A stretch of 37,585 nt of DNA from an uncultured Bacteroidia bacterium (lineage in GTDB: Bacteria > Bacteroidota > Bacteroidia > NS11-12g > UBA9320): assembly GCA_905478335.1 (NCBI GenBank), contig CAJQIC010000068.1:1-37585 (forward strand), given 5' to 3'. Numbering within the stretch: position 1 is the first letter of the stretch; each line of letters begins with the position of its first letter. This document shows positions 7,542-16,650 of the stretch, piece by piece. The notes under the pieces were generated by a model that was given only the letters and a program-made list of their open reading frames with translations, did no database searches and was not told where the DNA came from. A program made the translations under genes and the position numbers.

Positions 7542-9959
7542 TTAAGCTTCGTTGTTCAAATACTGTTCCAAAGCGTACTCATCTGGCAAAAGAACTTGTC
7601 GGGCTTTACTTCCTTCGAATGGTCCAACGATATTGGCACGTTCCAATTGGTCGATAATTCTCCCTGCTCTGTTGTATCCGATCTTAAGCCTGCGCTGCAG
7701 TAGCGACGTGCTTCCTTGCTGATGCTGTACTACAATACGCGCCGCATCCTCAAACAAAGCATCTTTGTCATCATCCTCTAACGCCTCTGCATTACCTGAC
7801 GAATCTTCCTGAACTTCTGGCAGCATATACGCAGAAGCATATCCGCGTTGTTCGCCAATAAACGATGTAATAATCTCTACTTCAGGTGTATCTACAAATG
7901 GACATTGTAGTCTAATAATGTCGCTACCATTGGAGTAAAGCATATCTCCTTTACCAATGAGTTGATCAGCACCATTGCCATCCAAAATCGTTCTTGAATC
8001 GATTTTGGAGGTCACCCTAAAAGCAATACGGGCTGGGAAATTGGCTTTGATTGTTCCTGTAATAATATTAACCGATGGCCGCTGTGTGGCCAACACCAAG
8101 TGAATGCCTATCGCTCGTGCCAGTTGTGCTAAGCGCGCAATCGGGTGTTCAACCTCTTTGCCCGATGTCATGATTAAATCTGCCACTTCGTCAACAACTA
8201 CGACGATGTAAGGTAAAAATCGATGACCTTCATTCGGGTTAAGTTTACGCTTCTGAAACTTGGTGTTATACTCTTTAATGTTACGCACCATGGCATCTTG
8301 CAAAAGCGCATACCTATTGTCCATCTCAATACAAAGGCTATTGAGTGTTTGAACAACCAACTTGTTGTCGGTAATAATGGCGTCTCCTTCGCCAGGTATC
8401 TTAGCTAGATAGTGTCTTTCTATTCTTTGGTATAAGGTAAGCTCCACTTTTTTCGGATCAACCAAAACAAATTTTAATTCGGCTGGATGCTTTTTGTACA
8501 TCAGTGAAACCAGAAGTGCATTTAAACCAACAGACTTTCCTTGACCTGTTGCACCCGCCATTAACAAGTGAGGCATTTTAGCTAAATCCGCAATGTATAC
8601 TTCGTTGCTAATGGTTTTACCCAGGCAGACGGGAAGATCATGTTTTGATTCCTGAAAGCGCTTACTGGCAATACCCGAGCGCATTGATACGATTTCTGGA
8701 GATTGGTTTGGTACCTCAATTCCAATGGTGCCTTTACCTGGGATTGGAGCTATTATTCGAATGCCGAGTGCTGCTAAGCTTAAGGCAATATCGTCTTCTA
8801 GATTTTTGATTTTAGAAATTTTAACACCAGGGGCAGGTACAATTTCAAAAAGTGTAACCGTAGGTCCGATTGTCGCTTTGATTTGTGAGATTTCAATTTT
8901 GTAGTTCCTTAAAGTTTCTACAATCAGATCTTTACTTCTTTTAAGATCACTCTCACTAACTTCTACCTTGCGGTCGGCATATTCGTTTAAGAATGTAATG
9001 TTAGGGAATTTGTAGCCCGACAAATCTAACGTTGGGTCGTATTCCGTATCGATGCCTTGACGGCCAATCTCTTTGGCACTTAATTCTTCCTCTTCTTTGG
9101 TCTCTTCGATTGTTAAATCAAGATCTGGGTCTTCCTTTTTTACAGTTTCCTTTGGAGGTTTTACTATTTCAAAATCATCTTTTATTTGATCATCAGGTCT
9201 GGACGTTTCCTCCTCTGGGCCAGGTTCAATGTCCAAATCGATGTTGTCTTTGGTGAAAAGCGTTTCGGTAGGAGCGCTGTATTCGATATCTGTGTCGTCA
9301 TTGGCGCCAATTGTTTTTGATGCCATGCGTTTGTCTTTAACGGTTTTAATCTTATCTCCAAACCAGCCGTACAAGTCGATATCGAAATTCCAAATCAAAA
9401 CACTAGCTAAATACGCCAGGAGGATTAATATCACGCCAAATGCACCAACCATAGAAGATAACCACTGGTATAAACCATAGCCAAACCCACCCGCTAAACT
9501 TGGATAGAGTTGATGGAATATTAAGCCGATAAACAAACTGAAGAAGGTGATTATTAAAACGGTATACTTCAGGGCAAGGTAAATGTTGAAAGACCTGGAG
9601 TTTGTGTAAATCCTGAGCCCTACGATGGCAACCAAGTAAGGTAAAGTGAAAGCAGTTAAACCAAAACCTGAATGCATTAGGTGGTATGCCAGTTTTGCCC
9701 CTACAAAACGCATCCAATTTTTCGTTGCGCCATGATTGTTTCTAAAATATTCTGCGCTTCCTGATACCGCACTATCATCTACTTTCCATGTGAATAGAAA
9801 GGATAAGAAGGATAGAAACATGAAAATCGCAAATAGGCAAATTACGCCACCAACTATTTTTCTAGTTCGTGGATCACGCAAAAGCAAGTGGTCTGAAAGC
9901 GATACGCCAGACTTCGTCTTTTTGCTTTTACGTTTTTTTGTAACTTGTTTTTTAGCCAT
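7542..9959 (-). CDS. ftsK: DNA translocase FtsK
   Basis: An 805-residue septal DNA pump that resolves chromosome dimers and clears DNA from the closing septum. A basic N-terminus is followed by four membrane segments (about 37-58, 97-118, 130-150, 168-192), a short acidic linker (about 220-300), the motor domain with Walker A GATGQGKS (about 469-476) and Walker B VVVVDEVADLIM, and a C-terminal winged-helix gamma domain (about 735-800, STSLLQRRLKIGYNRAGRII) that reads KOPS-like sites. The ATG at 9957-9959 is preferred over an in-frame TTG three codons earlier. A perfect -7 box with -33 lies upstream. Followed by lolA. Confidence 0.95.
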   Translation of the reverse strand: MAKKQVTKKRKSKKTKSGVSLSDHLLLRDPRTRKIVGGVICLFAIFMFLSFLSFLFTWKVDDSAVSGSAEYFRNNHGATKNWMRFVGAKLAYHLMHSGFGLTAFTLPYLVAIVGLRIYTNSRSFNIYLALKYTVLIITFFSLFIGLIFHQLYPSLAGGFGYGLYQWLSSMVGAFGVILILLAYLASVLIWNFDIDLYGWFGDKIKTVKDKRMASKTIGANDDTDIEYSAPTETLFTKDNIDLDIEPGPEEETSRPDDQIKDDFEIVKPPKETVKKEDPDLDLTIEETKEEEELSAKEIGRQGIDTEYDPTLDLSGYKFPNITFLNEYADRKVEVSESDLKRSKDLIVETLRNYKIEISQIKATIGPTVTLFEIVPAPGVKISKIKNLEDDIALSLAALGIRIIAPIPGKGTIGIEVPNQSPEIVSMRSGIASKRFQESKHDLPVCLGKTISNEVYIADLAKMPHLLMAGATGQGKSVGLNALLVSLMYKKHPAELKFVLVDPKKVELTLYQRIERHYLAKIPGEGDAIITDNKLVVQTLNSLCIEMDNRYALLQDAMVRNIKEYNTKFQKRKLNPNEGHRFLPYIVVVVDEVADLIMTSGKEVEHPIARLAQLARAIGIHLVLATQRPSVNIITGTIKANFPARIAFRVTSKIDSRTILDGNGADQLIGKGDMLYSNGSDIIRLQCPFVDTPEVEIITSFIGEQRGYASAYMLPEVQEDSSGNAEALEDDDKDALFEDAARIVVQHQQGSTSLLQRRLKIGYNRAGRIIDQLERANIVGPFEGSKARQVLLPDEYALEQYLNNEA

Positions 9960-9982
9960 TCGCCTCAATTATCCGTAACACA

Positions 9983-10011
9983 CAAAAATAAACGGCGATT
10001 GTGCCAATCAA
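9983..10011 (-). promoter_or_regulatory. Promoter of ftsK
   Basis: On the minus strand TATTTTTG (9983-9990) is a perfect -7 box, with TTG (10009-10011) 18 nt upstream as -33. The box ends 23 nt before the ATG at 9959, so ftsK has a normal short leader. Confidence 0.65.
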
Positions 10012-10042
10012 TTGTGGTGTACCTGCATTAAGGTGTGGAAAA

Positions 10043-10954
10043 TCAATATATACGGTAGGTTTCGCCCTCTTCGGCGATCAGTGTTTCAGGAAATTGAGCC
10101 TGTGATTCTTTAAGATGATCGTCTGTGTTGTGGTAGCGAGACGAAAAATGCCCAATAAGTAGCTGATTTACAGATGCTTTTTGTGCGAACAGGCCTGCCT
10201 GTTCGGCGGTGCTATGTTTCGTTTTAATCGCTCTGTCTATTAAATTATGCAAGTAGGTTGCTTCGTGGTAAACTGTGTGACAATGGGCAAATGCTTCAGC
10301 AAGGTCTGGTCGGTAAATCGTATCCGTTATGTAACCATAGGTAATGGGCTTAGAGGCAGGATCGGTCAACACCTCATTATTAATTCGATTGCCTGATTTG
10401 TCTATGTAGTCATGGCCGTCTTGTAATGCTGCAAATGCATGATTAGGAACGTTGTGTTCGTTGCAAGACTCAACATTGATATGTCTTTTGGTAACAACTT
10501 GTTGGACGATATATGCAAAACAGCTGACTCGGTGTGACACTGGTATATGGGTTATGTGTAAACGTGGTGTTTCAACTGTTCCTGTTGATTCGTCTTCCAA
10601 TTCAATAATGTCAATATCGAATGTTTGATGCGCGGCGCTTGTTTCTAAGTACACGTCATAAAACCGTTTTAAGCCTTTAGGCGCAACGATAGTGAGCTTT
10701 GACCTGCGCCCGTTAAGTGCCATGGTATTTAACAAACCCATTAACCCCAAAAAATGATCGCCGTGCAAATGAGAAATGAGTATGTAGCTGATCTTTTGGT
10801 AGTTTATCCGATTGGTAATTAGGCGCTTTTGCGTTCCTTCTCCGCAATCAAATAGTAATTGATCTTGGTCCAATTTAAAATGCTGCCCACTTTGATTTCT
10901 TGTTTTAGTTGGAGCAGCAGAATTATTACCCAGAATTGTAAGTTCGGCGAACAT
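10043..10954 (-). CDS. rnz: Ribonuclease Z (tRNA 3'-endonuclease)
   Basis: A 303-residue metallo-beta-lactamase-fold nuclease that trims tRNA 3' trailers. The metal site is complete: SHLHGDHFLGL gives His62, His64, Asp66 and His67, and further ligands are His141 (VSHRV), Asp211 (ITDT) and His269 (IGHFSSRY). His247 lies in the KHSTAEQA motif. Length is typical. This enzyme is expected to be needed here because tRNA-Lys in this window has no encoded CCA. The promoter-like box ends 4 nt before the ATG, predicting a leaderless mRNA. Divergent from the SDR gene at 11039; 88 nt separate its stop from the ftsK promoter box side of the gap. Confidence 0.94.
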   Translation of the reverse strand: MFAELTILGNNSAAPTKTRNQSGQHFKLDQDQLLFDCGEGTQKRLITNRINYQKISYILISHLHGDHFLGLMGLLNTMALNGRRSKLTIVAPKGLKRFYDVYLETSAAHQTFDIDIIELEDESTGTVETPRLHITHIPVSHRVSCFAYIVQQVVTKRHINVESCNEHNVPNHAFAALQDGHDYIDKSGNRINNEVLTDPASKPITYGYITDTIYRPDLAEAFAHCHTVYHEATYLHNLIDRAIKTKHSTAEQAGLFAQKASVNQLLIGHFSSRYHNTDDHLKESQAQFPETLIAEEGETYRIY

Positions 10955-10958
10955 GGCA

Positions 10959-10989
10959 CAAGGTTACAAGAATTGATGAGTTTAGGCAA
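10959..10989 (-). promoter_or_regulatory. Promoter of rnz (leaderless type)
   Basis: The minus strand has TTG at 10987-10989, a 20-nt spacer, then TAACCTTG (10959-10966), one mismatch from TAnnTTTG. Four bases later comes the ATG at 10954. Confidence 0.5.
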
Positions 10990-11024
10990 TTTCAAAAAAA
11001 TATTTCTAAATAAAGGAATTATTC

Positions 11025-11032
11025 AATATTTG
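11025..11032 (+). promoter_or_regulatory. -7-like box 6 nt before the SDR start
   Basis: AATATTTG differs from TAnnTTTG at the first base only and ends 6 nt before the ATG at 11039. No -33 TTG is seen at the usual distance. Confidence 0.35.
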
Positions 11033-11038
11033 TAGTCT

Positions 11039-11806
11039 ATGGGTAAAACAGCATTAATTACAGGAGCTACATCAGGAATTGGAAAAGCTACTGCACGATT
11101 GTTCGCAGAACATAAATTTGATTTAATCATTACGGGTCGCAGAGAAGACCGGTTAAACGCTCTAGCGTCAGAAATAGAGTCTCAATATGCAGTCAAGGTT
11201 CAATCGTTGTGTTTCGACGTCAGAGAATATGAAGCCGTGACTCAAAGCATTGATGCACTTAAGTCTCAAAATCAACCAATCGATGTTTTGGTAAATAATG
11301 CAGGTTTAGCAAGTGGTTTAGATAAGCTACAAGATGGAGATGTTGAAGATTGGAATAAAATGATTGACACCAATGTGAAAGGTCTTTTGTATATGAGTAG
11401 GCAAGTAATTCCTATAATGATTGAGCAGGGACATGGTCACATTGTGAACATTGGATCTATAGCTGGGAAAGAAGTTTATCCAAATGGCAATGTGTACTGT
11501 GGTACGAAACATATGGTTGACGCGCTGAACAAGAGTATGCGTAGAGAGTTAGCAGAGCATGGCATAAAAGTGTCTGCAGTTAACCCAGGTGCAGTGGAAA
11601 CAGAATTCAGTTTAGTCCGTTTGCACGGCAATGAAGACAAGGCTAAAAAAGTGTATGACGGGTTTAAAAACTTAGTTGCCTATGATATAGCAGACGCAGT
11701 GCTGTACATTGTTACACGACCAGAACACGTCAATATCAACGATTTGATTATTATGCCTAAGGCGCAGCCCGCAGCGGGCACGATCATAAGAAATAAAGGG
11801 TATTAG
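11039..11806 (+). CDS. Short-chain dehydrogenase/reductase (YdfG-like)
   Basis: A 255-residue NAD(P)-dependent oxidoreductase of the classical SDR family. The cofactor loop is TGATSGIG (8-15), a basic GRREDR after strand 2 suggests NADP, NNAG is at 86-89, and the catalytic Ser140, Tyr153 and Lys157 are all present (GSIAG, then VYCGTKHMV). Closest in style to YdfG-type 3-hydroxy acid / serine dehydrogenases, but the substrate is not determinable. The region after the active site (NPGAVETEF) is typical. It is transcribed divergently from rnz, and its stop overlaps the convergent usp stop by 3 nt within TTAG. Confidence 0.9.
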   Translation: MGKTALITGATSGIGKATARLFAEHKFDLIITGRREDRLNALASEIESQYAVKVQSLCFDVREYEAVTQSIDALKSQNQPIDVLVNNAGLASGLDKLQDGDVEDWNKMIDTNVKGLLYMSRQVIPIMIEQGHGHIVNIGSIAGKEVYPNGNVYCGTKHMVDALNKSMRRELAEHGIKVSAVNPGAVETEFSLVRLHGNEDKAKKVYDGFKNLVAYDIADAVLYIVTRPEHVNINDLIIMPKAQPAAGTIIRNKGY

Positions 11807-12621
11807 TAACCAACGGCACCGGTAAGCGCAAGGTCACGACTGTGCATTACCATTACAGGAGCCTTGCTGTTGTTTACAATGTCTTGGGAATAAGATCCCA
11901 TGATGAAACTTTTGCTTTCTGTATCGGCCATGATCATCACCAACCCTGCACGCACCTTTTTAGAATATTCTAAAATGTTTTTCGTGACGTCTCCGCCAAA
12001 CTGCGTTTCGTAGGTTGTTCGGATACCACGTTCATGCAAGTATTTTTCAGTTTGCCTTCCGTATGCATTTAGTTTAGACTGTACCGATTTATCCGTTCCT
12101 TTAGTTACGGAATATATGTGCACCGTTGCATCGAATGCTTGAGCCATCATTGCGGCGTAAGGCACTTTTTGGCGTGTTGTTTCGTCGTTATCTAAGGGAA
12201 GTAAAATGTCTGTTAAAGGATCTTCTTTAGTTGTTTCTAGTATGGTAATTACCGGACAGTTCGCAGCACTCGCCACTCTAAAGGCATTACTCCCAATCCA
12301 AAATGGTTGCCACCCACTGCTACCATGCGTTCCTATAATGACCATGTCGGCTCCAAGCTCCCGCTCACTAATAGAAATTTCGTTGTAAACCTTTCCGGTT
12401 CTCATCACGAATTCAATATCAATGTCCAATCTATTTCCTACTTCTAAAACAGCTTGTTGAATTTCGGTAGGGTCAGCTTTACCTTCCTGAAATACATACA
12501 ACGCATGTAATTTTGCGTCAAACCGTTTGGCTGTATCTGCTGCTTTTTCTAAGGCGATTTTTGCCGATTTTGAGTTGTCGAACCCGACTAGAATGTTGTT
12601 AATCTGAAAATCCATATGCAC
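11803..12621 (-). CDS. Universal stress protein, tandem UspA domains
   Basis: A 272-residue protein with two UspA domains. Domain 1 (NNILVGFDNS) has an intact nucleotide-binding loop, GTHGSSGWQPFWIGS (G-x2-G-x9-GS, about residues 97-111), so ATP binding is likely. Domain 2 starts near residue 138 (DILLPLDND) and its loop is degenerate (MADTESKSFIMGSYSQ), the same asymmetry as in the usp at 2473. The ATG at 12621 is followed by a second ATG two codons on, and either could be used. It is convergent with the SDR gene. The weak box TATATTCG lies about 20 nt upstream of the start. Confidence 0.88.
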   Translation of the reverse strand: MHMDFQINNILVGFDNSKSAKIALEKAADTAKRFDAKLHALYVFQEGKADPTEIQQAVLEVGNRLDIDIEFVMRTGKVYNEISISERELGADMVIIGTHGSSGWQPFWIGSNAFRVASAANCPVITILETTKEDPLTDILLPLDNDETTRQKVPYAAMMAQAFDATVHIYSVTKGTDKSVQSKLNAYGRQTEKYLHERGIRTTYETQFGGDVTKNILEYSKKVRAGLVMIMADTESKSFIMGSYSQDIVNNSKAPVMVMHSRDLALTGAVGY

Positions 12622-12747
12622 TATAACTACTTGGTAACGAATATACTAAACAGCGTCTAATAAAACAATCCAATTTTTAAAGTAACCGTACTTTTTTACA
12701 AGCAAGTTTGCACTTGCTCTTTATTGATAGACAGTTAGTTAGCGCGA

Positions 12748-13890
12748 TTAAGTTTCTGTGTAAGAACCATATACGCTGCTTACAAACGGTCCATTTAAAA
12801 AGGCTTCTTTGTCGATATCTGTTTGATATATCACCCCAGATTTTTGTTGAGATAAAAGGTAATATGCCATTTCGCATAGCGCCGAAGCGGTTGTGGATTG
12901 GATTGCCCGCAATGTCTGGTTACCAATTTTCATTGGAAGAATTTTTAACGACTTTTCGTAACTACGCAAAAATCCTTGGTTGTCTTTTCCCATAACCGAA
13001 GCGTAAATTATTACCACGTCTTCATCAACAATAGGAATTTTGTCAAGCATGATTTGCGTGAGTTTGTCAATCCTGTTTTCTGATATCGGAAGCTTGCTTA
13101 GTGTTTTTTCAACCCACTTGTAATGCCCTGGGTATCGCAACGTTTTGTAATGAATGTTTGTGATTTTGTCTTCCAAAGCAGAAGGCAAGTTCGCGGCACC
13201 TCCAGACGTGAAATTATCTTCATACACAATCCCATCGATGGTAATCAAGTTTCTACCAGAAAGTGCTGGTACCAGTATGCGTTTATTGTTGCGCACGATG
13301 ATTGCGTCTTTAACGTATTCCGTAGCTACACCAATCGGGCTCCATGTAAATGCGTAGTGATGCGGGGCAAGTGCATTTTTTGATAATGCGCCTACCTTCA
13401 TTTGCATTTTTTTAACCTGATTGCCACCAAAGTCTCTTACAAAGTTGTCATACAGTTTTAAGGCTAGAATGTTGATGTATCCAGGTGCTAAACCAGTTTG
13501 TAATACAAACCCTGTACGTGCATCTTTTGCCAGCGCTGCGATCTCTTCTGTTTCTTTAACGTATTCCGTTAAGTTGGCGTAATGCGCATTTCGTTCAAGG
13601 GCTAAACGCGCCATTTTAGGAGCGAAACTACCAGGTAAGCAGTCTAGCAGTACGTCGCACTGTGTTAAAACTTCTTTGAGTTTGTCGTCGGAAGACGTAG
13701 ACATTTCAAAGGTTTCCACTTGTGTTGTCGGATTTCCTTTCTTAATCCAATCCAGACTGTCTACAAGCTGCTCATTGTGTATATCCCCGATAATTATTCG
13801 GGCATTTAAAGATTTATTGGTCTCCAATAATAAAGCTGCTGCTCGACCAATTCCCCCCGCTCCCGCAATAAATATTGTACCGTCAATCAT
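12748..13890 (-). CDS. Saccharopine dehydrogenase-like NAD(P)-dependent oxidoreductase
   Basis: A 380-residue protein with an N-terminal Rossmann fold (IFIAGAGGIGRAAALLLE, about residues 5-22) and a C-terminal catalytic domain of the saccharopine dehydrogenase family (LQTGLAPGYINILALKL near 140; RYPGHYKWV near 270). Members reduce or form imines in lysine or related amino-acid metabolism; some are lysine 6-dehydrogenases. The exact substrate is not clear. The ATG at 13888-13890 is used because it puts the dinucleotide loop at the usual distance from the N-terminus; the 24 extra upstream codons look non-native. It is the only gene on this strand between the usp gene and the divergent reductase at 14087, so probably monocistronic. 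Confidence 0.82.
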   Translation of the reverse strand: MIDGTIFIAGAGGIGRAAALLLETNKSLNARIIIGDIHNEQLVDSLDWIKKGNPTTQVETFEMSTSSDDKLKEVLTQCDVLLDCLPGSFAPKMARLALERNAHYANLTEYVKETEEIAALAKDARTGFVLQTGLAPGYINILALKLYDNFVRDFGGNQVKKMQMKVGALSKNALAPHHYAFTWSPIGVATEYVKDAIIVRNNKRILVPALSGRNLITIDGIVYEDNFTSGGAANLPSALEDKITNIHYKTLRYPGHYKWVEKTLSKLPISENRIDKLTQIMLDKIPIVDEDVVIIYASVMGKDNQGFLRSYEKSLKILPMKIGNQTLRAIQSTTASALCEMAYYLLSQQKSGVIYQTDIDKEAFLNGPFVSSVYGSYTET

Positions 13891-14086
13891 GTTATGTGTT
13901 ATGTGCTTTTGTAACGACCAAGGTATTGGTTTTCTCCTATATACTATAGGGATTTTTTGCAACTTTTAAAGGATTTATGCACAACAGGCGGCACGTGAGT
14001 CTGCCTATTCATTTTTATTACTGAGCCTCCGTATCATTTTCACATGCAACAAGTATCTTCGCCCCGCCAAAAAAGAAAGAAGAAAT

Positions 14087-15070
14087 ATGAAAATATTTGT
14101 TACAGGAGCAGACGGTTTGTTGGGAAACAATATGGTCAGGCTGCTTCTAGATAAAGGATATTCCGTTAAGGTGTTTATCCAATCAGGAAAAGATTTAGGA
14201 TACCTCAAAGGGCTAAATATAGAAGTAAGTCATGGTGATTTGCTAAATTATGAAGAACTAGTTGAGGCCATGACGGGTGCCGACGTTGTAATCAATGCTG
14301 CAGCTGTTACAGATACTTGGCCCAATAAAGGGCCTCTTTACTGGAAGGTAAATGTCGATGGTGTTCGTAATGTGGTAAACGCTGTCAAATCTTTACAAAT
14401 TAAAAGACTGGTACACGTAGGTACGGCTAATTCATTTGGCCCTGGCGATGCGAGCACTCCAGGAACTGAGCTAAATCCATTTGACGGAGAAAAATATGGG
14501 TTGGATTATATCACATCCAAATACAAAGCCCAAGAAATGATTTTGAAGGAATGTCGCGAAAACGATTTGCCTGCTTTAATCGTAAACCCAACGTTTATGA
14601 TTGGGCCTTACGACGTAAAGCCAAGTTCCGGAAAAATGATCATTTCTGTCATTCAAGGTAAAGTGCCGGGTTATTCGCCTGGAGGTAGAAACTTCGTTTA
14701 TGTCAAAGACGTTGCCCAAGCCATTGTTAATTCAGTAGAAAAAGGCAGAATTGGGGAGTGTTATTTGGCAGCCGGTGTAAACTTGACCTACAAAGAGATG
14801 TTTGCCAAAATTGCAAACATCTTTGAAGTGAAGCCGCCAACCTTGGGCATACCTGGTTTTGCGGTTTTGGTGTATGGTGGTGTTCTGTCGTTGATTGGGA
14901 AAATCACTAAGAAAGAGCAAGTCATCAGTTACCCGCTTGCATTAATATCAAACGAATTTCATTACTACAGCAATGCGAAAGCCGTTGAAGAGTTAGAAAT
15001 GCCAAAAACGGATATCGAATTTGCGATTAAGGAAGCCGTTGCATGGTTCAAAGAAGAAAAATATCTATAG
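14087..15070 (+). CDS. NAD-dependent epimerase/dehydratase-type reductase
   Basis: A 327-residue extended-SDR protein. The cofactor loop is VTGADGLLGNN (5-15), the 3-beta-HSD/dihydroflavonol-reductase-like segment NVDGVRNVV is near residue 89, and the catalytic Tyr141-x3-Lys145 lies in LDYITSKYKAQE. A hydrophobic stretch near residues 258-272 (FAVLVYGGVLSLIG) suggests membrane association, as seen in HpnA-like and sterol-type reductases. The ATG is preceded by an A-rich purine tract. The next gene starts 7 nt after its stop and is also an SDR, so the two probably act on the same, perhaps lipid, substrate pathway. Confidence 0.85.
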   Translation: MKIFVTGADGLLGNNMVRLLLDKGYSVKVFIQSGKDLGYLKGLNIEVSHGDLLNYEELVEAMTGADVVINAAAVTDTWPNKGPLYWKVNVDGVRNVVNAVKSLQIKRLVHVGTANSFGPGDASTPGTELNPFDGEKYGLDYITSKYKAQEMILKECRENDLPALIVNPTFMIGPYDVKPSSGKMIISVIQGKVPGYSPGGRNFVYVKDVAQAIVNSVEKGRIGECYLAAGVNLTYKEMFAKIANIFEVKPPTLGIPGFAVLVYGGVLSLIGKITKKEQVISYPLALISNEFHYYSNAKAVEELEMPKTDIEFAIKEAVAWFKEEKYL

Positions 15071-15077
15071 TAACAGT

Positions 15078-15890
15078 ATGAAAGACTTCTTTAAAGACAA
15101 GGTTGTATGCATAACAGGGTCTAGTCAAGGGATTGGAAAGGCTACGGCATTACTTTTAGGGAACCTCGGGGCCAAAGTGGTTATTAATGGAAGAAATCCA
15201 CAAAAACTTCAGGCCGCTTACGATGAGTTGAAAGGTAGCGGGGTTGATTGCTTTCAAGTGGTGGCAGATGTTTCGTTGCCAGAAGATTGTGAAGCACTGG
15301 TAAACAAGATAAATGAACAGTTTGGTCGATTGGATGCGTTGATTAATAACGCAGGAATTGCCAGTCATGGGAAGATTGAAGAATCCACCCCTGAAAACTG
15401 GGCTCGTGTTGTTGACATTAACACCATGGGAACGATTAACACCACTTATTACGCACTACCGTTACTAAAGCAATCAAAAGGAAGTGTCATCATCATAAGC
15501 AGTATGGCTGCCAAAGTGGGTGTTCCTGGTCACGCAGGCTATTCTGTTTCTAAGATGGCACTAACGGCTTACGCGAAAGCACTGCAAGTAGAGCTAGAAA
15601 ATCAAATACATTGCGGGTTAATCTACGTTGGTTTTACGGCCAATGAGACGGAAAAAACAATATTGAAACCGGATGGTTCTTACGAAAAACTGAAAGAGCG
15701 TCAAGGTTTGAAACTTGCAAGTAGAGAAGATGTCGCGCAAAAAATCGCTTCGGTGATTTATCGCCGTAAGAAGGAGGTTACCCTAACCTTTTTAGGTAAA
15801 CTACAGCATGTAATGCTCAAATTTGCTCCAGGAATAGTTTATATGCTTTTGAAAAAAAGTTTTAAAGACTACGACGACATGTATGCATAA
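15078..15890 (+). CDS. Short-chain dehydrogenase, ketosphinganine-reductase-like
   Basis: A 270-residue classical SDR: TGSSQGIG at 13-20, NNAG at 90-93, catalytic Ser142, Tyr155 and Lys159 (VIIISSMAAK, then GYSVSKMAL). After the active site it reads YVGFTANE, and the C-terminus has a hydrophobic, basic segment (about 238-262) that could sit on the membrane. This layout resembles 3-ketodihydrosphingosine reductases and related lipid reductases; Bacteroidota often make sphingolipids, so that role is plausible but inferred. The ATG at 15078 is used; an in-frame start at 15021 would lie inside the previous gene. Seven nt separate it from the upstream reductase. Confidence 0.82.
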   Translation: MKDFFKDKVVCITGSSQGIGKATALLLGNLGAKVVINGRNPQKLQAAYDELKGSGVDCFQVVADVSLPEDCEALVNKINEQFGRLDALINNAGIASHGKIEESTPENWARVVDINTMGTINTTYYALPLLKQSKGSVIIISSMAAKVGVPGHAGYSVSKMALTAYAKALQVELENQIHCGLIYVGFTANETEKTILKPDGSYEKLKERQGLKLASREDVAQKIASVIYRRKKEVTLTFLGKLQHVMLKFAPGIVYMLLKKSFKDYDDMYA

Positions 15891-15914
15891 CATGCTCGGA
15901 TAGAAAAAACGAAT

Positions 15915-15922
15915 TAATTTTA
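15915..15922 (+). promoter_or_regulatory. -7-like box 4 nt before the exonuclease GTG
   Basis: TAATTTTA differs from TAnnTTTG only at the last base, is followed by TACC and then GTG at 15927. The same TACC spacer occurs before the PLC gene at 5546. No -33 TTG is evident. Confidence 0.3.
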
Positions 15923-15926
15923 TACC

Positions 15927-16646
15927 GTGTTAGAAAACTTGAAGCTTGAAAATATTTTAGTTCTAGATATCGAGACGGTACCTGCTTCGCCTGACTATAA
16001 TTCCCTTGACGATCGCTGGAAGTCGCTTTGGGATAGAAAGGCAAAATTTTTGGTTAAAGAAGATCAGACCCCAGATGAAGTGTACGATCGAGCGGGTATT
16101 TATGCTGAGTTTGGTCGCGTTATTTGTATTTCTGTAGGTGTGTTTTACCAACAAGATGAAGCGTTGCATTTCAAGATAAAAAGTTTCTATGGTCACGACG
16201 AGGCAGCGTTGTTGACCGAGTTTTGTAACTTACTTAATACTAATTTTACTTCACCACAAAAGGCATTATGTGGTCATAATGGGAAAGAATTTGACTTTCC
16301 ATTTTTAGCCAGACGTATTTTAACAAATGGGTTGAAACTACCTTACTTGTTGAATACCGCCGGCAAAAAACCATGGGAAGTGAATCATGTCGACACCATG
16401 CAGCTTTGGAAGTTTGGTGATTTTAAAAGTTATACGTCTTTAGACTTATTGGCAGCATTGTTTGATATTCCAACGCCTAAAGATGACATTGACGGCAACA
16501 TGGTCTATGGGGTTTATTATCAAGACAATGATCTAGAACGCATTCGCGTATATTGTCAAAAAGACATCGTAACCTTAGCAAACGTAGTCCTCAAGTTCAA
16601 AGGAATGAGTTTGCTCGAAGAAACCAATATTCATATTTCAAACTAA
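15927..16646 (+). CDS. Predicted 3'-5' exonuclease related to the PolB proofreading domain
   Basis: A 239-residue DEDDy exonuclease (DNA_pol_B_exo2 type). ExoI is LDIET (Asp14, Glu16), ExoII is GHNGKEFDFPFLARR (Asp123), and ExoIII is YCQKD (Tyr209, Asp213). All four acidic residues and the Tyr are intact, so it should be an active nuclease on single-stranded or mismatched nucleic acid ends. No polymerase domain is attached. The start is GTG: the catalytic LDIET begins at residue 13, so no later start is possible, and no ATG is available upstream. Four nt after its stop comes the methyltransferase gene, suggesting cotranscription and possibly a shared RNA-related role. Confidence 0.85.
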   Translation: MLENLKLENILVLDIETVPASPDYNSLDDRWKSLWDRKAKFLVKEDQTPDEVYDRAGIYAEFGRVICISVGVFYQQDEALHFKIKSFYGHDEAALLTEFCNLLNTNFTSPQKALCGHNGKEFDFPFLARRILTNGLKLPYLLNTAGKKPWEVNHVDTMQLWKFGDFKSYTSLDLLAALFDIPTPKDDIDGNMVYGVYYQDNDLERIRVYCQKDIVTLANVVLKFKGMSLLEETNIHISN

Positions 16647-16650
16647 ACAA

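Noticed and set aside
12701-12718. AGCAAG/CTTGCT hairpin downstream of the saccharopine-dehydrogenase-side gap.
   Set aside because: Six-bp stem with no T-run on either strand and not placed after a gene end on a consistent strand.
15021-15077. Upstream start of the second SDR at 15021.
   Set aside because: It lies inside the preceding reductase gene; the ATG at 15078 gives the normal SDR N-terminus.
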